A stretch of DNA of 64,000 bases from CAYJEJ01 sp964369315 (GTDB lineage: Bacteria; Pseudomonadota; Alphaproteobacteria; UBA3830; JAIRWN01), in NCBI GenBank assembly GCA_964369315.1, contig CAYJEJ010000004.1, forward strand, positions 1 through 64,000, written 5' to 3'. The notes beneath the pieces were generated by a model. The model did no database searches. It had not been told where the DNA came from and was given only the letters and a program-made list of their open reading frames with translations. The position numbers and the translations under genes are program-made. Shown one piece after another: positions 1-9,311 of this stretch; within the stretch, counting starts at the first letter, position 1, and each line of letters begins with the position of its first letter.

Positions 1-345
<345 letters not shown>

Positions 346-409
346 ATTTCTTGTGGTCAGGTATAAGCTCTTTGGCTTGTTTTATGGTATTATGAATTTG
401 TGTTTATTT

Positions 410-529
410 GGCTTGGTGGCGATGGCGGGAAGCCCAACGCTCCATCCCATTCCGAACTGGAAAGCGAAAGTTCCCAGCGGCGATGATACTACGTCTTAAG
501 GCGTGGGAAAGTAGTTCACTGCCAAGCTT
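410..529 (+). rRNA. rrf: 5S ribosomal RNA
   Basis: A 120-base segment about 65 bases after the 23S gene has 5S features: the central CCATCCCATTCCGAACTGG-like block at about 441-460 and terminal strands that pair (GCTTGG near 411 with CCAAGC near 522). It sits in the standard 23S-5S order on the same strand. Both ends are estimated from the terminal helix. Confidence 0.95.
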
Positions 530-574
530 AATAAGCACAAATCTTTAAAACCCCGCAATGTTTTCTGATATTGG

Positions 575-608
575 GCTGAGTCTTTTGGAAAGAAGGCTCG
601 GCTTTTTT
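575..608 (+). terminator. Rho-independent terminator of the rRNA operon
   Basis: A stem begins with GCTGAG (575-580), which pairs with CTCGGC (597-602), is extended inward by a TCTT/AAGG-type helix, and is followed directly by six T residues. It lies about 45 bases after 5S, where an rRNA operon terminator is expected. Confidence 0.85.
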
Positions 609-929
609 GCTTTCACACTCTAGTACGTCAGACATATTTGAAGCAATATTATATTGTCTTGTTTGTATTAAATCATTCGTTTATATAAATAGATATTGAA
701 TCAGTGTAGCGTATGAAACATTAGTTACTTGGAATTCATATTTGAAATTAAAAAAATTTCTATGCTTTTCTACATAAAAGCTTGAACGTCTTTTTTCTAC
801 TCTTCAGTATTATTGAAGCATATGCGAAATAATATTGTTAATAGTCACAAGGGTAACTCAGCATCATAAAATTCTTGACTTTTTGGGGTTTTTGTGAAAG
901 TATAAAACTTTGGTTTTTTAGGTGGTGTT
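609..929. other. AT-rich intergenic region, no gene seen
   Basis: This roughly 320-base stretch separates the rRNA terminator from the M23 peptidase gene. I see no RNA gene and no credible protein gene; the short minus-strand frame at its right end overlaps the peptidase start and has no family features. A TTGACT at 875-880 and TATAAA at 901-906 could form a promoter for the peptidase gene, but the 20-base spacer is too long to be convincing. Confidence 0.6.
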
Positions 930-2312
930 TTGGGTAGAGGGTTTTTTACGCTCAGGTTTAGGCGAAGGCTGGTTGGATTTGGTCTTTTGTGCTTGGCGGT
1001 TTTGCTGTCTGGTCGAGACAAGACGCTACCCACTCAACCATCATCAAAAATAGCGGAGACATCTTTAGTTGATGCGTTTGTAAGCGAAAAACCGTTGATG
1101 GCTGATGCCGGTCAATCGACTAAAGAAGACTTTGTTCCGTCAATATCTTTAGCCCAATCTGATGAAAAATCTGAAAAAGAAGTTTGTTCTGCCTCTATTT
1201 CAACAGAGGATGGTGTTAAAAATGGCGAATTTATTATAAATGACAGCCTTCGGGCTGGCGAAAGCATTTTTAACTTGGCAACGAGACATGGTGTAAAAAA
1301 GTCAGAAGTTTTTTCAGCCGTGTCTGTTTTGAGTAAGGCAGTCAACCCTAGGAAAATCAGAGTGGGGCAGGTCTTCACCCTGAGGTTAAAATATACAGAT
1401 GGTCAACCTGAGCTGCAGTCCTTGGTCATGGATAATGGCTTTGCTGGTTGTGTGGAGGTTTTGCGTTCCAGCAAGGGATTCGTCCTACACCAAGAGGCAG
1501 TAAAAACCGTGCATAGGGACATTGCGGTATGTGGGGTGATTAAAAATCATTTTAACCATGATGCAGCTACACTGGGCGTGCCTTCAAAAATTATTGAGCA
1601 GGTTAAACAGGCAGTGGGCGGGAAGGTTGATTTTCGCCGAGATTTGGCCAGTGGTGTAAAGTTCGAAATGGTCTATGACGTTGTTGAACTGGCTGGAAAA
1701 TCGCTCAAAAAATTAGGTGATTTAAAGTATATTAGCTTTTTGATTAATGGGAAGTGTCTGAAAGTCTATGGGATGAACGCTGGTGCAGGGCATGAGTATT
1801 ATGACCAAAATGGCGTCCCTACAAGAGGAAGTTATTTGCGTTTACCAATTGACGGCGGTAGGGTGACATCTGGATATGGTGTCAGAATGCACCCAGTGTC
1901 GGGCTATTATAAAAAACATAAGGGGATTGATATCGCAGCACGTCTTGGCACGCCGATAAAGGCAGCGGCGAGCGGGAGATTGAGGTTTGTCGGGCGAAAG
2001 TCAGGATATGGCCTAGTGGTTTGTATAGAACACCCAAGTGGTTATTCAACATTATATGCTCATATGAGAAGATTTGCTGATGGGGTTCGAGCTGGCAGAG
2101 ATGTCGTGCAAGGGCAAGTTATTGGCTTTGTGGGGATGACAGGCTCAACAACAGGACCTCATGTCCATGTTGAGGTGTTGAAAAATGGTGTGAACCTTAA
2201 CCCACTAAAAGTTGGGATGATGCCGAAGAGTAAACTGTCAGGCAGGCAATTGCAAAACTTCCGTCAATTACAAAATTCGATTAGCAGAGCTATATCAGAA
2301 AAAAGTATTTAA
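930..2312 (+). CDS. M23 family (LytM-type) peptidoglycan endopeptidase
   Basis: Probable envelope enzyme that cuts peptide cross-links in peptidoglycan. The C-terminal M23 domain (about residues 305-425) shows the zinc-binding pattern of the family: HKGIDIA near residue 329 (HxxxD) and HVHVE near 410 (HxH), with SGYGVRMHP just before. The middle of the protein (about 105-155) resembles a LysM or OapA-like module. The N terminus is Arg-rich and then hydrophobic (residues about 10-28), so it is a membrane anchor or signal peptide. The only in-frame start is TTG at 930, preceded by AGGTGG. M23 activity is well supported; the exact substrate bond is not. The following gene also looks envelope-related. 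Confidence 0.9.
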   Translation: MGRGFFTLRFRRRLVGFGLLCLAVLLSGRDKTLPTQPSSKIAETSLVDAFVSEKPLMADAGQSTKEDFVPSISLAQSDEKSEKEVCSASISTEDGVKNGEFIINDSLRAGESIFNLATRHGVKKSEVFSAVSVLSKAVNPRKIRVGQVFTLRLKYTDGQPELQSLVMDNGFAGCVEVLRSSKGFVLHQEAVKTVHRDIAVCGVIKNHFNHDAATLGVPSKIIEQVKQAVGGKVDFRRDLASGVKFEMVYDVVELAGKSLKKLGDLKYISFLINGKCLKVYGMNAGAGHEYYDQNGVPTRGSYLRLPIDGGRVTSGYGVRMHPVSGYYKKHKGIDIAARLGTPIKAAASGRLRFVGRKSGYGLVVCIEHPSGYSTLYAHMRRFADGVRAGRDVVQGQVIGFVGMTGSTTGPHVHVEVLKNGVNLNPLKVGMMPKSKLSGRQLQNFRQLQNSISRAISEKSI

Positions 2313-2376
2313 AGACTAGGGTTACTCTTCAAAACCGTGTGAACATCGGTCAATTTTATTTTATAGGGTATTATAG

Positions 2377-3126
2377 GTGTATCATATGGTGTCTTTATCT
2401 GTTTTAACGAATTTAATGGGTACTGTAATCCCTGTGGTCTTAGCAGTGTTGTTATTTGCCGTTTATGATAAGAGAGTGTTTGGGTATTGTATTTGCCTAA
2501 TGCTTATGACGGCTTTGTATAATACATTACTGAAAAATATATTTCAACTTCCCTTACCAGATACTTGCCATTCTCAGGGGTTTGGATTCCCTAGTGGGCA
2601 TATGCATTTTGCGGGAATATTTTATTTTTGGACATTTATGCATATTAGAATGGTGGTTATACGTGTTTCTTTAATGCTAATGGCGGGTTTTTATGGCTAT
2701 TTATTGATAAAACTTGGGTACCATTATGTAATAGACGTCGTTGGTGCTTGGGTTTTTGGGATATTGTCATCCTATTGTTATAGGATATTAATAATTAAAA
2801 GACCTGATATGCTAAAAAATTTAAAGTTATCATTATTTATAGCTTATACAATGTTTGTAACTTTATATTTTATTGGGGCGATGCAGACCCATGTGGTAAT
2901 GTTTTTATCAGTTATGATAGGTTTTTGCCTTGGTATAATACTTTTTGATAAACATATAAAATGGACAGAAATAAAAAGGCAATTTCTTTTGTTATTGACT
3001 ACGTTTTGTATTTTATTAAGTTTATTATATCTTAATGATTGCAAGGTTTTGATGTGGTTTACCGGGGGTATTCTTGTTTCAAGCTTGCCTTATATCATAA
3101 GGCGATTGAAGGGGGCTGTCTCATGA
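2377..3126 (+). CDS. PAP2-like membrane protein (putative lipid phosphatase)
   Basis: Polytopic membrane protein of 249 residues with about six or seven hydrophobic segments. FPSGHMH near residue 70 matches the PSGH motif of the PAP2 superfamily, and YHYVIDV near 115 matches the third motif (HxxxD). The first motif (KxxxxxxRP) is only weakly represented by KNIFQLPLP, and the SR part of the third motif is absent. PAP2 enzymes hydrolyse phosphate from lipids such as undecaprenyl pyrophosphate or phosphatidate; whether this one is active is uncertain. The start may be GTG 2377 (AGGG eight bases upstream) or ATG 2386. It follows the M23 gene by 64 bases. Confidence 0.7.
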   Translation: MYHMVSLSVLTNLMGTVIPVVLAVLLFAVYDKRVFGYCICLMLMTALYNTLLKNIFQLPLPDTCHSQGFGFPSGHMHFAGIFYFWTFMHIRMVVIRVSLMLMAGFYGYLLIKLGYHYVIDVVGAWVFGILSSYCYRILIIKRPDMLKNLKLSLFIAYTMFVTLYFIGAMQTHVVMFLSVMIGFCLGIILFDKHIKWTEIKRQFLLLLTTFCILLSLLYLNDCKVLMWFTGGILVSSLPYIIRRLKGAVS

Positions 3127-3211
3127 AATTTTTTTCTTCATTATTCAAATGACGACAGGTCATTTTCTAGGTGAAAATCTCGATTATCAGTGATTATCGT
3201 GATATTTTGCT

Positions 3212-3478
3212 TTATTCACAAACATTTTTTCTATGTCCTAAGTCCAATACAAGCACGATTAATTTGTTATCATTGATTTTGCATATTAACCTAAAGTGTC
3301 CTATGCGATATCTCCATAAATCTTGCAAATTTCCTTTTAATGGTTTGCCGACTATTCTAGGGTTTTGTATTTTTGAAAGCACATCACCGATGTACTCTAT
3401 TATTTGTTGTTGATGTTGTTTGTCAATTTTTTTGAGAGTTTTTATCGCCCTACTTGATAGTTCTATTTTGTATTTCAT
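3212..3478 (-). CDS. RelE/ParE-type toxin (putative mRNA interferase)
   Basis: Small basic protein of the RelE superfamily, whose members cleave mRNA in the ribosome (RelE) or poison gyrase (ParE). Visible family features are an alternating helix-turn start (KIELSSRAIKTLKKID), the central GKPLKGNLQDLWRYRIG, and the terminal block LIVLVLDLGHRKNVCE, typical of RelE C-terminal strands with conserved Arg and His. The frame is intact. I place the start at ATG 3478, which gives about 88 residues; an upstream in-frame ATG at 3505 would add nine Lys-rich residues. The antitoxin frame upstream is interrupted and overlaps this gene by 29 bases, so the toxin may be uncontrolled, inactive, or controlled by another antitoxin. 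Confidence 0.85.
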   Translation of the reverse strand: MKYKIELSSRAIKTLKKIDKQHQQQIIEYIGDVLSKIQNPRIVGKPLKGNLQDLWRYRIGHFRLICKINDNKLIVLVLDLGHRKNVCE

Positions 3479-3656
3479 TTTTAAGTATTTCTTTCGCTTC
3501 TTCAAGTGTATATGTAGCTTTTTTCCCTTGTTTTTTTAGCTCTTCCATTTCTTGGAGGCTTTCATTAGCAAGTAGATAATCTTTATTAGTTGTGAGAGCC
3601 TGTAGATGTCTTTATTTTGCTCGTAGTGTTGATGGCAACGAAATGCCTAAAGTCAT
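3450..3656 (-). pseudogene. Interrupted antitoxin gene of the RelE-type toxin
   Basis: Reading the minus strand from ATG 3656, one frame of 69 codons runs to TAG 3450-3452 but carries a TAA at 3612-3614 (codon 15). Before the stop it encodes MTLGISLPSTLRAK, which looks like the first strand of a DNA-binding antitoxin. After the stop it reads LLANESLQEMEELKKQGK and then TYTLEEAKEIL, a helix-rich tail typical of RelB/RHH antitoxins. It ends inside the toxin gene, the usual antitoxin-toxin order. A restart at ATG 3548 could give a 32-residue tail that might still bind the toxin, but I see no good ribosome-binding site for it. The stop could also be a sequencing error. Confidence 0.7.
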
Positions 3657-3751
3657 GACATGAGGATTTACTAATTATGCCATTTTTTTATTGGTGGTAA
3701 CTTGAAATCTAAAAAATCTAACTAGTATTTGACATTAAATACATAAAAAAT

Positions 3752-3828
<77 letters not shown>

Positions 3829-3884
3829 ACAATTGAAAAGAAACCTAGCATATTTTAATTCATATGTAAACATTTCTTTAAATT

Positions 3885-4769
3885 TTAAAGAAACATTACA
3901 GGGCTGTCCTGTTCCCTACAATAAAAATTAGTATAATAACTTGTTCTTGGTTGGCGTTCAGAAATTGTGGTTTCTGAGTTAGGGAACCCTAGGACGTACA
4001 TTAAAGAATAAAAGATTTGTTTATTTAAATAATATAAGTATAGTTCAAGGTCAGATTTGACGAAAACGGTGTTGATACATTTATCAATAACGGTCAATGT
4101 GGTTATGATACGATAATCATGGGGAATATTGTTGCCATGGAAACAAATAGAGCTATTGATAGGGTTGATTTCAGTTAAAATAAGAGTATCATCCAATCTT
4201 TTACTATTAATAGAGAAACCCGAAAGGTAATTTTTGTTAGCACAAAACATATCAAAACTTTTTTCTAATTGTTGAAAATTGTCGCTACCAAAAATAAATG
4301 TCTCCATTGCCCTTAATAAGCCAAAAGGGTTGGTCTCGATAAGAGATTGCTCGTTTTTTTTCAGTTCAGGTGTTGTGTTTGACCTCAGAAAGCTTTTAGA
4401 GTTAGGCAGTGAATTAATAAATAACCCATCATCCTTTACAGCTTTATCTATGAGAAAATTATTCCAGTCTGCTGAGGCGATTTCTATACCGTCAGCTGTC
4501 TCTTTCAAATTTATGTTTTTTAGGTCTATTTTTTTTATATCATTAATAAGGGATTTATAATCTATCGTGGTGCTATTCTCAGTGGATGGAACTTTTGTCG
4601 GTGATTTACTAATTTCAGAGTTGACATTATCGTCTATGGTTTGTTGAGTAGCTAATATAGGATTAACGTGTTTGGATAACGAGGGTGGTATCGGGAATCT
4701 TGATTTAACCATTCCATGAGACTGTGTAGCTAATATTAATAAAAAACTTATAGCAAGTGCTTTTTTCAT
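3885..4769 (-). CDS. Secreted protein of unknown function
   Basis: I do not recognise this protein of 294 residues. It begins with a clear Sec signal peptide (MKKALAISFLLILATQSHG, likely cut after residue 19 or nearby). A low-complexity Ser/Thr/Pro/Asn-rich segment follows (about 30-75), then a mixed region with several predicted helices and a few cysteines. There are no membrane segments after the signal, no lipobox and no catalytic motif that I can see. It lies 144 bases downstream of a secreted hydrolase gene on the same strand and may be co-transcribed with it. The export signal and lack of a known fold make it a candidate host-interaction protein, which is inference only. Confidence 0.75.
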   Translation of the reverse strand: MKKALAISFLLILATQSHGMVKSRFPIPPSLSKHVNPILATQQTIDDNVNSEISKSPTKVPSTENSTTIDYKSLINDIKKIDLKNINLKETADGIEIASADWNNFLIDKAVKDDGLFINSLPNSKSFLRSNTTPELKKNEQSLIETNPFGLLRAMETFIFGSDNFQQLEKSFDMFCANKNYLSGFSINSKRLDDTLILTEINPINSSICFHGNNIPHDYRIITTLTVIDKCINTVFVKSDLELYLYYLNKQIFYSLMYVLGFPNSETTISERQPRTSYYTNFYCREQDSPVMFL

Positions 4770-4913
4770 GATACTTTCCTATTGTAAACAACAATTCAAA
4801 AACATTATATTTTGGTAAAAAACAAACCTAAAATCTCGACTTTTAATATTATATATGGTTTTATTACTAAATATTAAATTTTTACAGAATTTTTAATATA
4901 AAAATTATAAAAT

Positions 4914-5954
4914 TTAATGTGTCTTCAGCCAGCCCCGAATTTCTTTTAGGGTATTTTTAATTAAATCTTCATAGTAAGAGCCGTATGAAAGGAAACCGTG
5001 CATCTCTCCATCAAGGATTTTATGCATAACGGGAACATTTGATTTTCTGAGTTTTTCAGCCATTTCCAAGTGCCCATCTAGTAATGCGTCTATACCAGCA
5101 GAGATGATAACAGTTTTCGGGAATTTTTTAAAATCATATGCTAAGTGATTGATAAATTTATTATCTTTAGCCGTTTCATAATCAAACCCTTGCCCCAAGT
5201 ATTGGTATAGGAAAAATTGAATGTTAGTTTCGGTTAATCCAGAGGAGTTTTTGAATAACTCAAAGGACTTTGAAGATGAATTGCCTATTAACCCAGGGTA
5301 GAATAATATATTTGCATCGGGGGTTTTCAACCCTTCATCTTTTGATTTCATCGTCACTGCGATGCAAAGACTAGCACCAGCACTGTCCCCAGAGAGGATA
5401 ATTTTTTTACATTTTCCAATATTGTGAGCTGATTTATCCGAGAGGCACCAAGAATAAACGCTATACAGGTCATTAATCTGAGTCGGAAACTTATATTCAG
5501 GAACCAATCTATAATCCACCGCCAGTACAGAAGCGTCAAATGAGTTTGCAATCTTACGACAAATGGCGTCGTGAGTGTCAAGGTTGCCGTGCATAAAGCC
5601 GCCGCCATGTGCAAATATGATAAGTGTATTGGTTCTTTTTGTTGGGAAATATAATCGGACAGGGATTTGGTAATCGTCAAAAATGTTTGATATATGAAAA
5701 TTTTGAACAGACGCAACGCTTTCAATTGTGCCGGCGTTTTCTATGCAAAATTTATTTGACTCTGCCCTACTTAGCGTTGGGCTGATAACCCCACCATTTT
5801 TAAATGACTCCAATGTTAATTTTTTCTGAAAAATTTTAAAAATTTTTTCTAATTTTTTTGAAGTCTCACTTAACTCTGTTTTATATTCATAACATAGCCC
5901 AAGTTGACTGGTGTAACAGACAAGAGCAAGTGTCAATATTATCGCATAACGCAT
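4914..5954 (-). CDS. Exported alpha/beta hydrolase, hormone-sensitive-lipase/esterase type
   Basis: Exported carboxyl-ester hydrolase of the alpha/beta fold. A signal peptide covers about residues 1-21. The oxyanion motif HGGGF is at 116-120 and the nucleophile motif GDSAG at 189-193 gives Ser191; Asp289 (SAGID) and His319 (EMHGF) complete the triad. The HGGG plus GDSAG pair is the mark of the hormone-sensitive-lipase family, which hydrolyses short or medium acyl esters. Length (346) fits the family with a longer N terminus. Export to periplasm or beyond is unusual for such an enzyme, and the natural substrate cannot be told from sequence. It precedes the secreted unknown protein on the same strand. 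Confidence 0.88.
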   Translation of the reverse strand: MRYAIILTLALVCYTSQLGLCYEYKTELSETSKKLEKIFKIFQKKLTLESFKNGGVISPTLSRAESNKFCIENAGTIESVASVQNFHISNIFDDYQIPVRLYFPTKRTNTLIIFAHGGGFMHGNLDTHDAICRKIANSFDASVLAVDYRLVPEYKFPTQINDLYSVYSWCLSDKSAHNIGKCKKIILSGDSAGASLCIAVTMKSKDEGLKTPDANILFYPGLIGNSSSKSFELFKNSSGLTETNIQFFLYQYLGQGFDYETAKDNKFINHLAYDFKKFPKTVIISAGIDALLDGHLEMAEKLRKSNVPVMHKILDGEMHGFLSYGSYYEDLIKNTLKEIRGWLKTH

Positions 5955-5995
5955 TGAAAAACCCTGTTTTATTATAATGTTTATGACTAATCATA

Positions 5996-7729
5996 TCAAA
6001 TGACATTAAAATAAGGGTTAATTTCACGTATGAGCCATTCTTTTGTTTTTTCGTCTAAGCGATTTGATAGTGTATCCAGAACCCAAGAGTGATATTTTTT
6101 CAACCAAATCTTTTCAGATTCTGTTAAGAGTGCGGGTATTAGCATTTTAAAATCCATCGGCACCAAGGTCAAGCTCGCAAATGTTAGGAACTTTGGTTCA
6201 TCGTCGGTTAATGCTATAATTTGGTTCACATTTTCTATACGTATTCCAAAATTATTTTTTAAATAATACCCTGGTTCAATTGTGACTAGAGAATTTTCAA
6301 TCAGTGGGGTGTCATTTTGCAGTTTTTTGCTAAAACCAGTTGGTCCTTCATGAACATTGAGATAACTCCCAATTCCGTGACCGGTGCCGTGGTCATAGTC
6401 AAGTCCAACTTGCCACAGGTATTGACGGGCAAAGGCGTCTATTTGCCGACCTGTTGTGCCAGCTGGAAATACTGTGCTACTGAGGTGAATATGCCCCTTG
6501 AGAACACGCGTATAGGCATCTTGCTGTTGTTGGGTGGGCCAGCCAAAACACATTGTGCGAGATACATCTGTTGTTCCGTTTTTATACTGCCCACCCGTAT
6601 CGAGTAGCAACAAACCATCTTGAGAAATTGGACTTCCCCTGTCGATAACGTCGTAGTGAACATTGGCTGAGTTTTGACCAAACGCGACAATAGACTTAAA
6701 GCTGTCGCTGACATAGAGGTCACATCTGCGACGAAATTGTTGAATTTTTTCTGATATATCACGTTCAAAAATCTGGGTTCCTGCTTTAATTTCTTGGTTG
6801 AGCCACGCTAACATCGACACTATCGCAACACCATCTTCAACATGTGCGTTTCGTGCACCTGTAAGCTCAATTTGATTTTTTTTGCTTTTAATTTTTGCCA
6901 CAATGTTTTCTGAGGGGATTAATTCAGACTGTTTGTTCATGCTCAGTTTCAGGCTGAAAACAGTATTGGCAGGGTCTATGATTAATTTTAATGCTAAGTC
7001 TGATAGGTGTTTCTCTAAATCTTCGGCTGGGAAGACTTGCTCTATATCTTTTGACTTGGCGTCGGTGTAAACTCGGTAAGTTCCATCAGCGAATAGGAGC
7101 ATTTGTGCAAGGACTATCGGGGTATGTTTTAAGTCCTGCCCCCGAATATTGAGAAGCCAAGCAACGTCACATGGGTCGCACACCAACAGACCGTCAGCAT
7201 TGAAGGATTGAATAATTTTTGTGACAGAACTTATCTTAGAGCGGGCATCCTCTCCAGAGTATTCGATTGGATGAGGGGTGATGTCTTGAGGGGTAAATGA
7301 TGGTCTGTCCTTCCAGAAATTGCTGAATAAATCTTTGCAAAACTTCAGGGTTGAAGACGGCTTTATTAAGCGGTTTAATGCCTCGATTTCATTTATTGAA
7401 AAAAAATCTGGGTCGATGCCAATATTCCCAGCAATATTTTCTGCAACCCAATTAAAAGGATGGGTTTGCTTTATGTTGTGGACACTTGCGTTGGTATTAG
7501 CAAGGGTTGTTTCCGTAACGAGGATATACCTTCCATCAACAAATAACGCACAATCTGTCTGCGAAATGATAATATACCCATAAGACACTGATATCCCTGT
7601 CAGCCATTTGAATATTTGCTCACACTCGAGCACTTCTTCGCAAAAATATTTGTTCCCATGTTTTAATATTATACAGTCGAGAGAGTTTTCTTTGAGGAAG
7701 GTTTGTATGAAATTAATTTTATTTTGCAT
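5996..7729 (-). CDS. pepP: Xaa-Pro aminopeptidase (M24B)
   Basis: Cytoplasmic metallopeptidase that removes N-terminal residues in front of proline. The 577-residue length matches the long, three-domain form: two creatinase-like N-terminal domains (to about residue 310) and a C-terminal M24 'pita-bread' domain. Metal ligands are visible in LLLDTGGQY (Asp), GTTDVSRT (Asp), GTGHGIGSYLNVHEGP (His), TIEPGYY (Glu) and GIRIEN (Glu). There is no signal peptide. The start overlaps the end of prmA by 11 bases, so translation of the two is probably coupled. Confidence 0.93.
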   Translation of the reverse strand: MQNKINFIQTFLKENSLDCIILKHGNKYFCEEVLECEQIFKWLTGISVSYGYIIISQTDCALFVDGRYILVTETTLANTNASVHNIKQTHPFNWVAENIAGNIGIDPDFFSINEIEALNRLIKPSSTLKFCKDLFSNFWKDRPSFTPQDITPHPIEYSGEDARSKISSVTKIIQSFNADGLLVCDPCDVAWLLNIRGQDLKHTPIVLAQMLLFADGTYRVYTDAKSKDIEQVFPAEDLEKHLSDLALKLIIDPANTVFSLKLSMNKQSELIPSENIVAKIKSKKNQIELTGARNAHVEDGVAIVSMLAWLNQEIKAGTQIFERDISEKIQQFRRRCDLYVSDSFKSIVAFGQNSANVHYDVIDRGSPISQDGLLLLDTGGQYKNGTTDVSRTMCFGWPTQQQQDAYTRVLKGHIHLSSTVFPAGTTGRQIDAFARQYLWQVGLDYDHGTGHGIGSYLNVHEGPTGFSKKLQNDTPLIENSLVTIEPGYYLKNNFGIRIENVNQIIALTDDEPKFLTFASLTLVPMDFKMLIPALLTESEKIWLKKYHSWVLDTLSNRLDEKTKEWLIREINPYFNVI

Positions 7730-8591
7730 TACTAAACACCAATGTTACCCAATCTTCTTTTTGTAAACAATCTATCAGCGAAAAGCCCTGCTCTTCATAT
7801 GCATTCTGCACTGATGCTGATTGCTCAGTTGTAATGCCTGACAATATAACCTTTGCACTTGTTGAAACCGAAACGCTCATATCATAAGCCATCTGGATTA
7901 ATGGATTGGCTAATATATTCGCTATGATTATATCATAGGGTTTGTTTTCCAGAACTTCTTTTGTATTAAACCCATCACCACAAAAAACTTTGACCATGTC
8001 GGCGACATCGTTAATTTTTGTGTTTTCAACTGAAACCCGAACAGCCTCAGGGTCATTATCGCAAGCAAAAACATCTAATCCCATTTTGGCAGCTGCTAAT
8101 GATAAAATCGCTGAACCGCACCCCATATCCAAAACCTTTTGATGGGGTTTTGCGTGTTTCTTCAGCATCATTAGGCAGCCGGCAGTTGTTCCATGTGAGC
8201 CAGAGCCAAAAGCGGTTGCCGCGTCAATTAACAGGCAAATTTTATCTTTCGGCAGCTCAATTTTGTTTGCGTTGTGTGAGCCGTATATAAAAAATGAGCC
8301 AATATCTATTGGGGTAAAAGATTTATAATTTTCTTCGAGCCAGTCGGTTTCTCTTAGCTCTGAGGTGTGAACGATGAGGCTTTGGATTAGTTCGCTTTTT
8401 AATAAAATCTCGTGTGCTTGATTGAGCTGTTGCTGAGTTTCAAAAATCCATTCTCCATACCAAAGGCGTCCTTGTCCTTCAAAGGCAGAGCTACTTAGGG
8501 AATATTGTTCGATTAGGTCTTCGACAACCTCAAAATCAGACAGGTTTTCCCAGCTTTCTAATCGCAATAAAAACAACGGCAACACCAACAA
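7719..8591 (-). CDS. prmA: Ribosomal protein L11 methyltransferase
   Basis: SAM-dependent enzyme that trimethylates ribosomal protein L11. The Rossmann methyltransferase motif VLDMGCGSAILSLAAAK lies near residue 150, followed by ACDNDPEAV and the catalytic-loop motif IIIANILANPL, characteristic of PrmA. The N-terminal L11-recognition part is also present (GRLWYGEWIF and following). The given start is TTG 8591; no ATG or GTG exists before the upstream in-frame stop, so an ATT a few codons earlier is the only alternative and the exact start is uncertain. It overlaps the downstream aminopeptidase gene by 11 bases. Confidence 0.92.
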   Translation of the reverse strand: MLVLPLFLLRLESWENLSDFEVVEDLIEQYSLSSSAFEGQGRLWYGEWIFETQQQLNQAHEILLKSELIQSLIVHTSELRETDWLEENYKSFTPIDIGSFFIYGSHNANKIELPKDKICLLIDAATAFGSGSHGTTAGCLMMLKKHAKPHQKVLDMGCGSAILSLAAAKMGLDVFACDNDPEAVRVSVENTKINDVADMVKVFCGDGFNTKEVLENKPYDIIIANILANPLIQMAYDMSVSVSTSAKVILSGITTEQSASVQNAYEEQGFSLIDCLQKEDWVTLVFSNAK

Positions 8592-8756
8592 AATTTCAAT
8601 GATAAAACTCTAACACAGAACATATGGGGACGTCATTAATCAAATGAGAGACAATTTTTTGGTGCATTTTAATTAAATAATCAACTTTTTGTTTAATTGT
8701 GTATCCAATTGTATTATATTTCTCTCAAATTAGTATTTATTGAAGGGTTTGAGCCT

Positions 8757-9254
8757 ATGAATATCGTTAATAAATTTTTTTATAATGAGCCGATTTGTCA
8801 TATAACGAATGATTATGTGCCATCAGAAAATGAAGAATTTATGAGCAAAACGCAATTAGAATACTTCCGGCGAATGCTCCTAGGGTGGCGTGCTAGCATA
8901 ATAGAAGAGTCTTATAAAACCATAGATGATTTAAAAAATGTTAATTTGTTGCAAAGTGAGGACATTGACCGTGGTTGTGAGGAAAACAAGCTGTCTTTTG
9001 AACTCAAAACAAGAGACCGTGCGAGGAAGTTAATCTTTAAAATAGACGCCGCACTAAAAAGGATTCAGGATGGAACATATGGATATTGCGAGATTACAGG
9101 TGAGCCAATTTCTTTAAAAAGGTTGAAAGCAAGACCAATTGCGACCTTAAGTATCGAAGCACAAGAAATGCACGAAAAACAAGAACGCACACAACGGGAG
9201 CAAAATGTCATCAAGCACCTGTTAGAAGAGAGTAGCCAACCCGAGCGGGTTTGA
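8757..9254 (+). CDS. dksA: DksA-type transcription regulator
   Basis: RNA-polymerase-binding protein that works with ppGpp at the secondary channel to tune rRNA and amino-acid promoters. The coiled-coil region (about residues 35-95) leads into the zinc-finger-like segment TYGYCEITGEPISLKRL near residue 107-122. Only one cysteine remains there (CEIT instead of CxxC), as in many alphaproteobacterial DksA proteins, and the second knuckle is RPIATLSIEAQ without cysteines. I chose ATG 8757 because GAAGGG stands nine bases upstream; a longer frame from 8697 has no such signal. Length 165. Confidence 0.93.
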   Translation: MNIVNKFFYNEPICHITNDYVPSENEEFMSKTQLEYFRRMLLGWRASIIEESYKTIDDLKNVNLLQSEDIDRGCEENKLSFELKTRDRARKLIFKIDAALKRIQDGTYGYCEITGEPISLKRLKARPIATLSIEAQEMHEKQERTQREQNVIKHLLEESSQPERV

Positions 9255-9311
9255 TGATTTTTGGTTTATGGTGTATAGTGCAGACATCATTTTTAGGAAA
9301 GGTAAGCTCCT

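Noticed and set aside
845..1033. Minus-strand frame of 62 codons overlapping the M23 gene start
   Set aside because: Pro/Lys-rich composition, no family features and full overlap with a well-supported gene; a shadow frame.
3171..3413. Plus-strand frame opposite the RelE-type toxin
   Set aside because: Antisense shadow of the toxin gene; the toxin frame has clear family motifs and this one does not.
5354..5725. Second minus-strand frame of 123 codons within the exported hydrolase
   Set aside because: Lies wholly inside the hydrolase gene, which has all catalytic motifs in its own frame.
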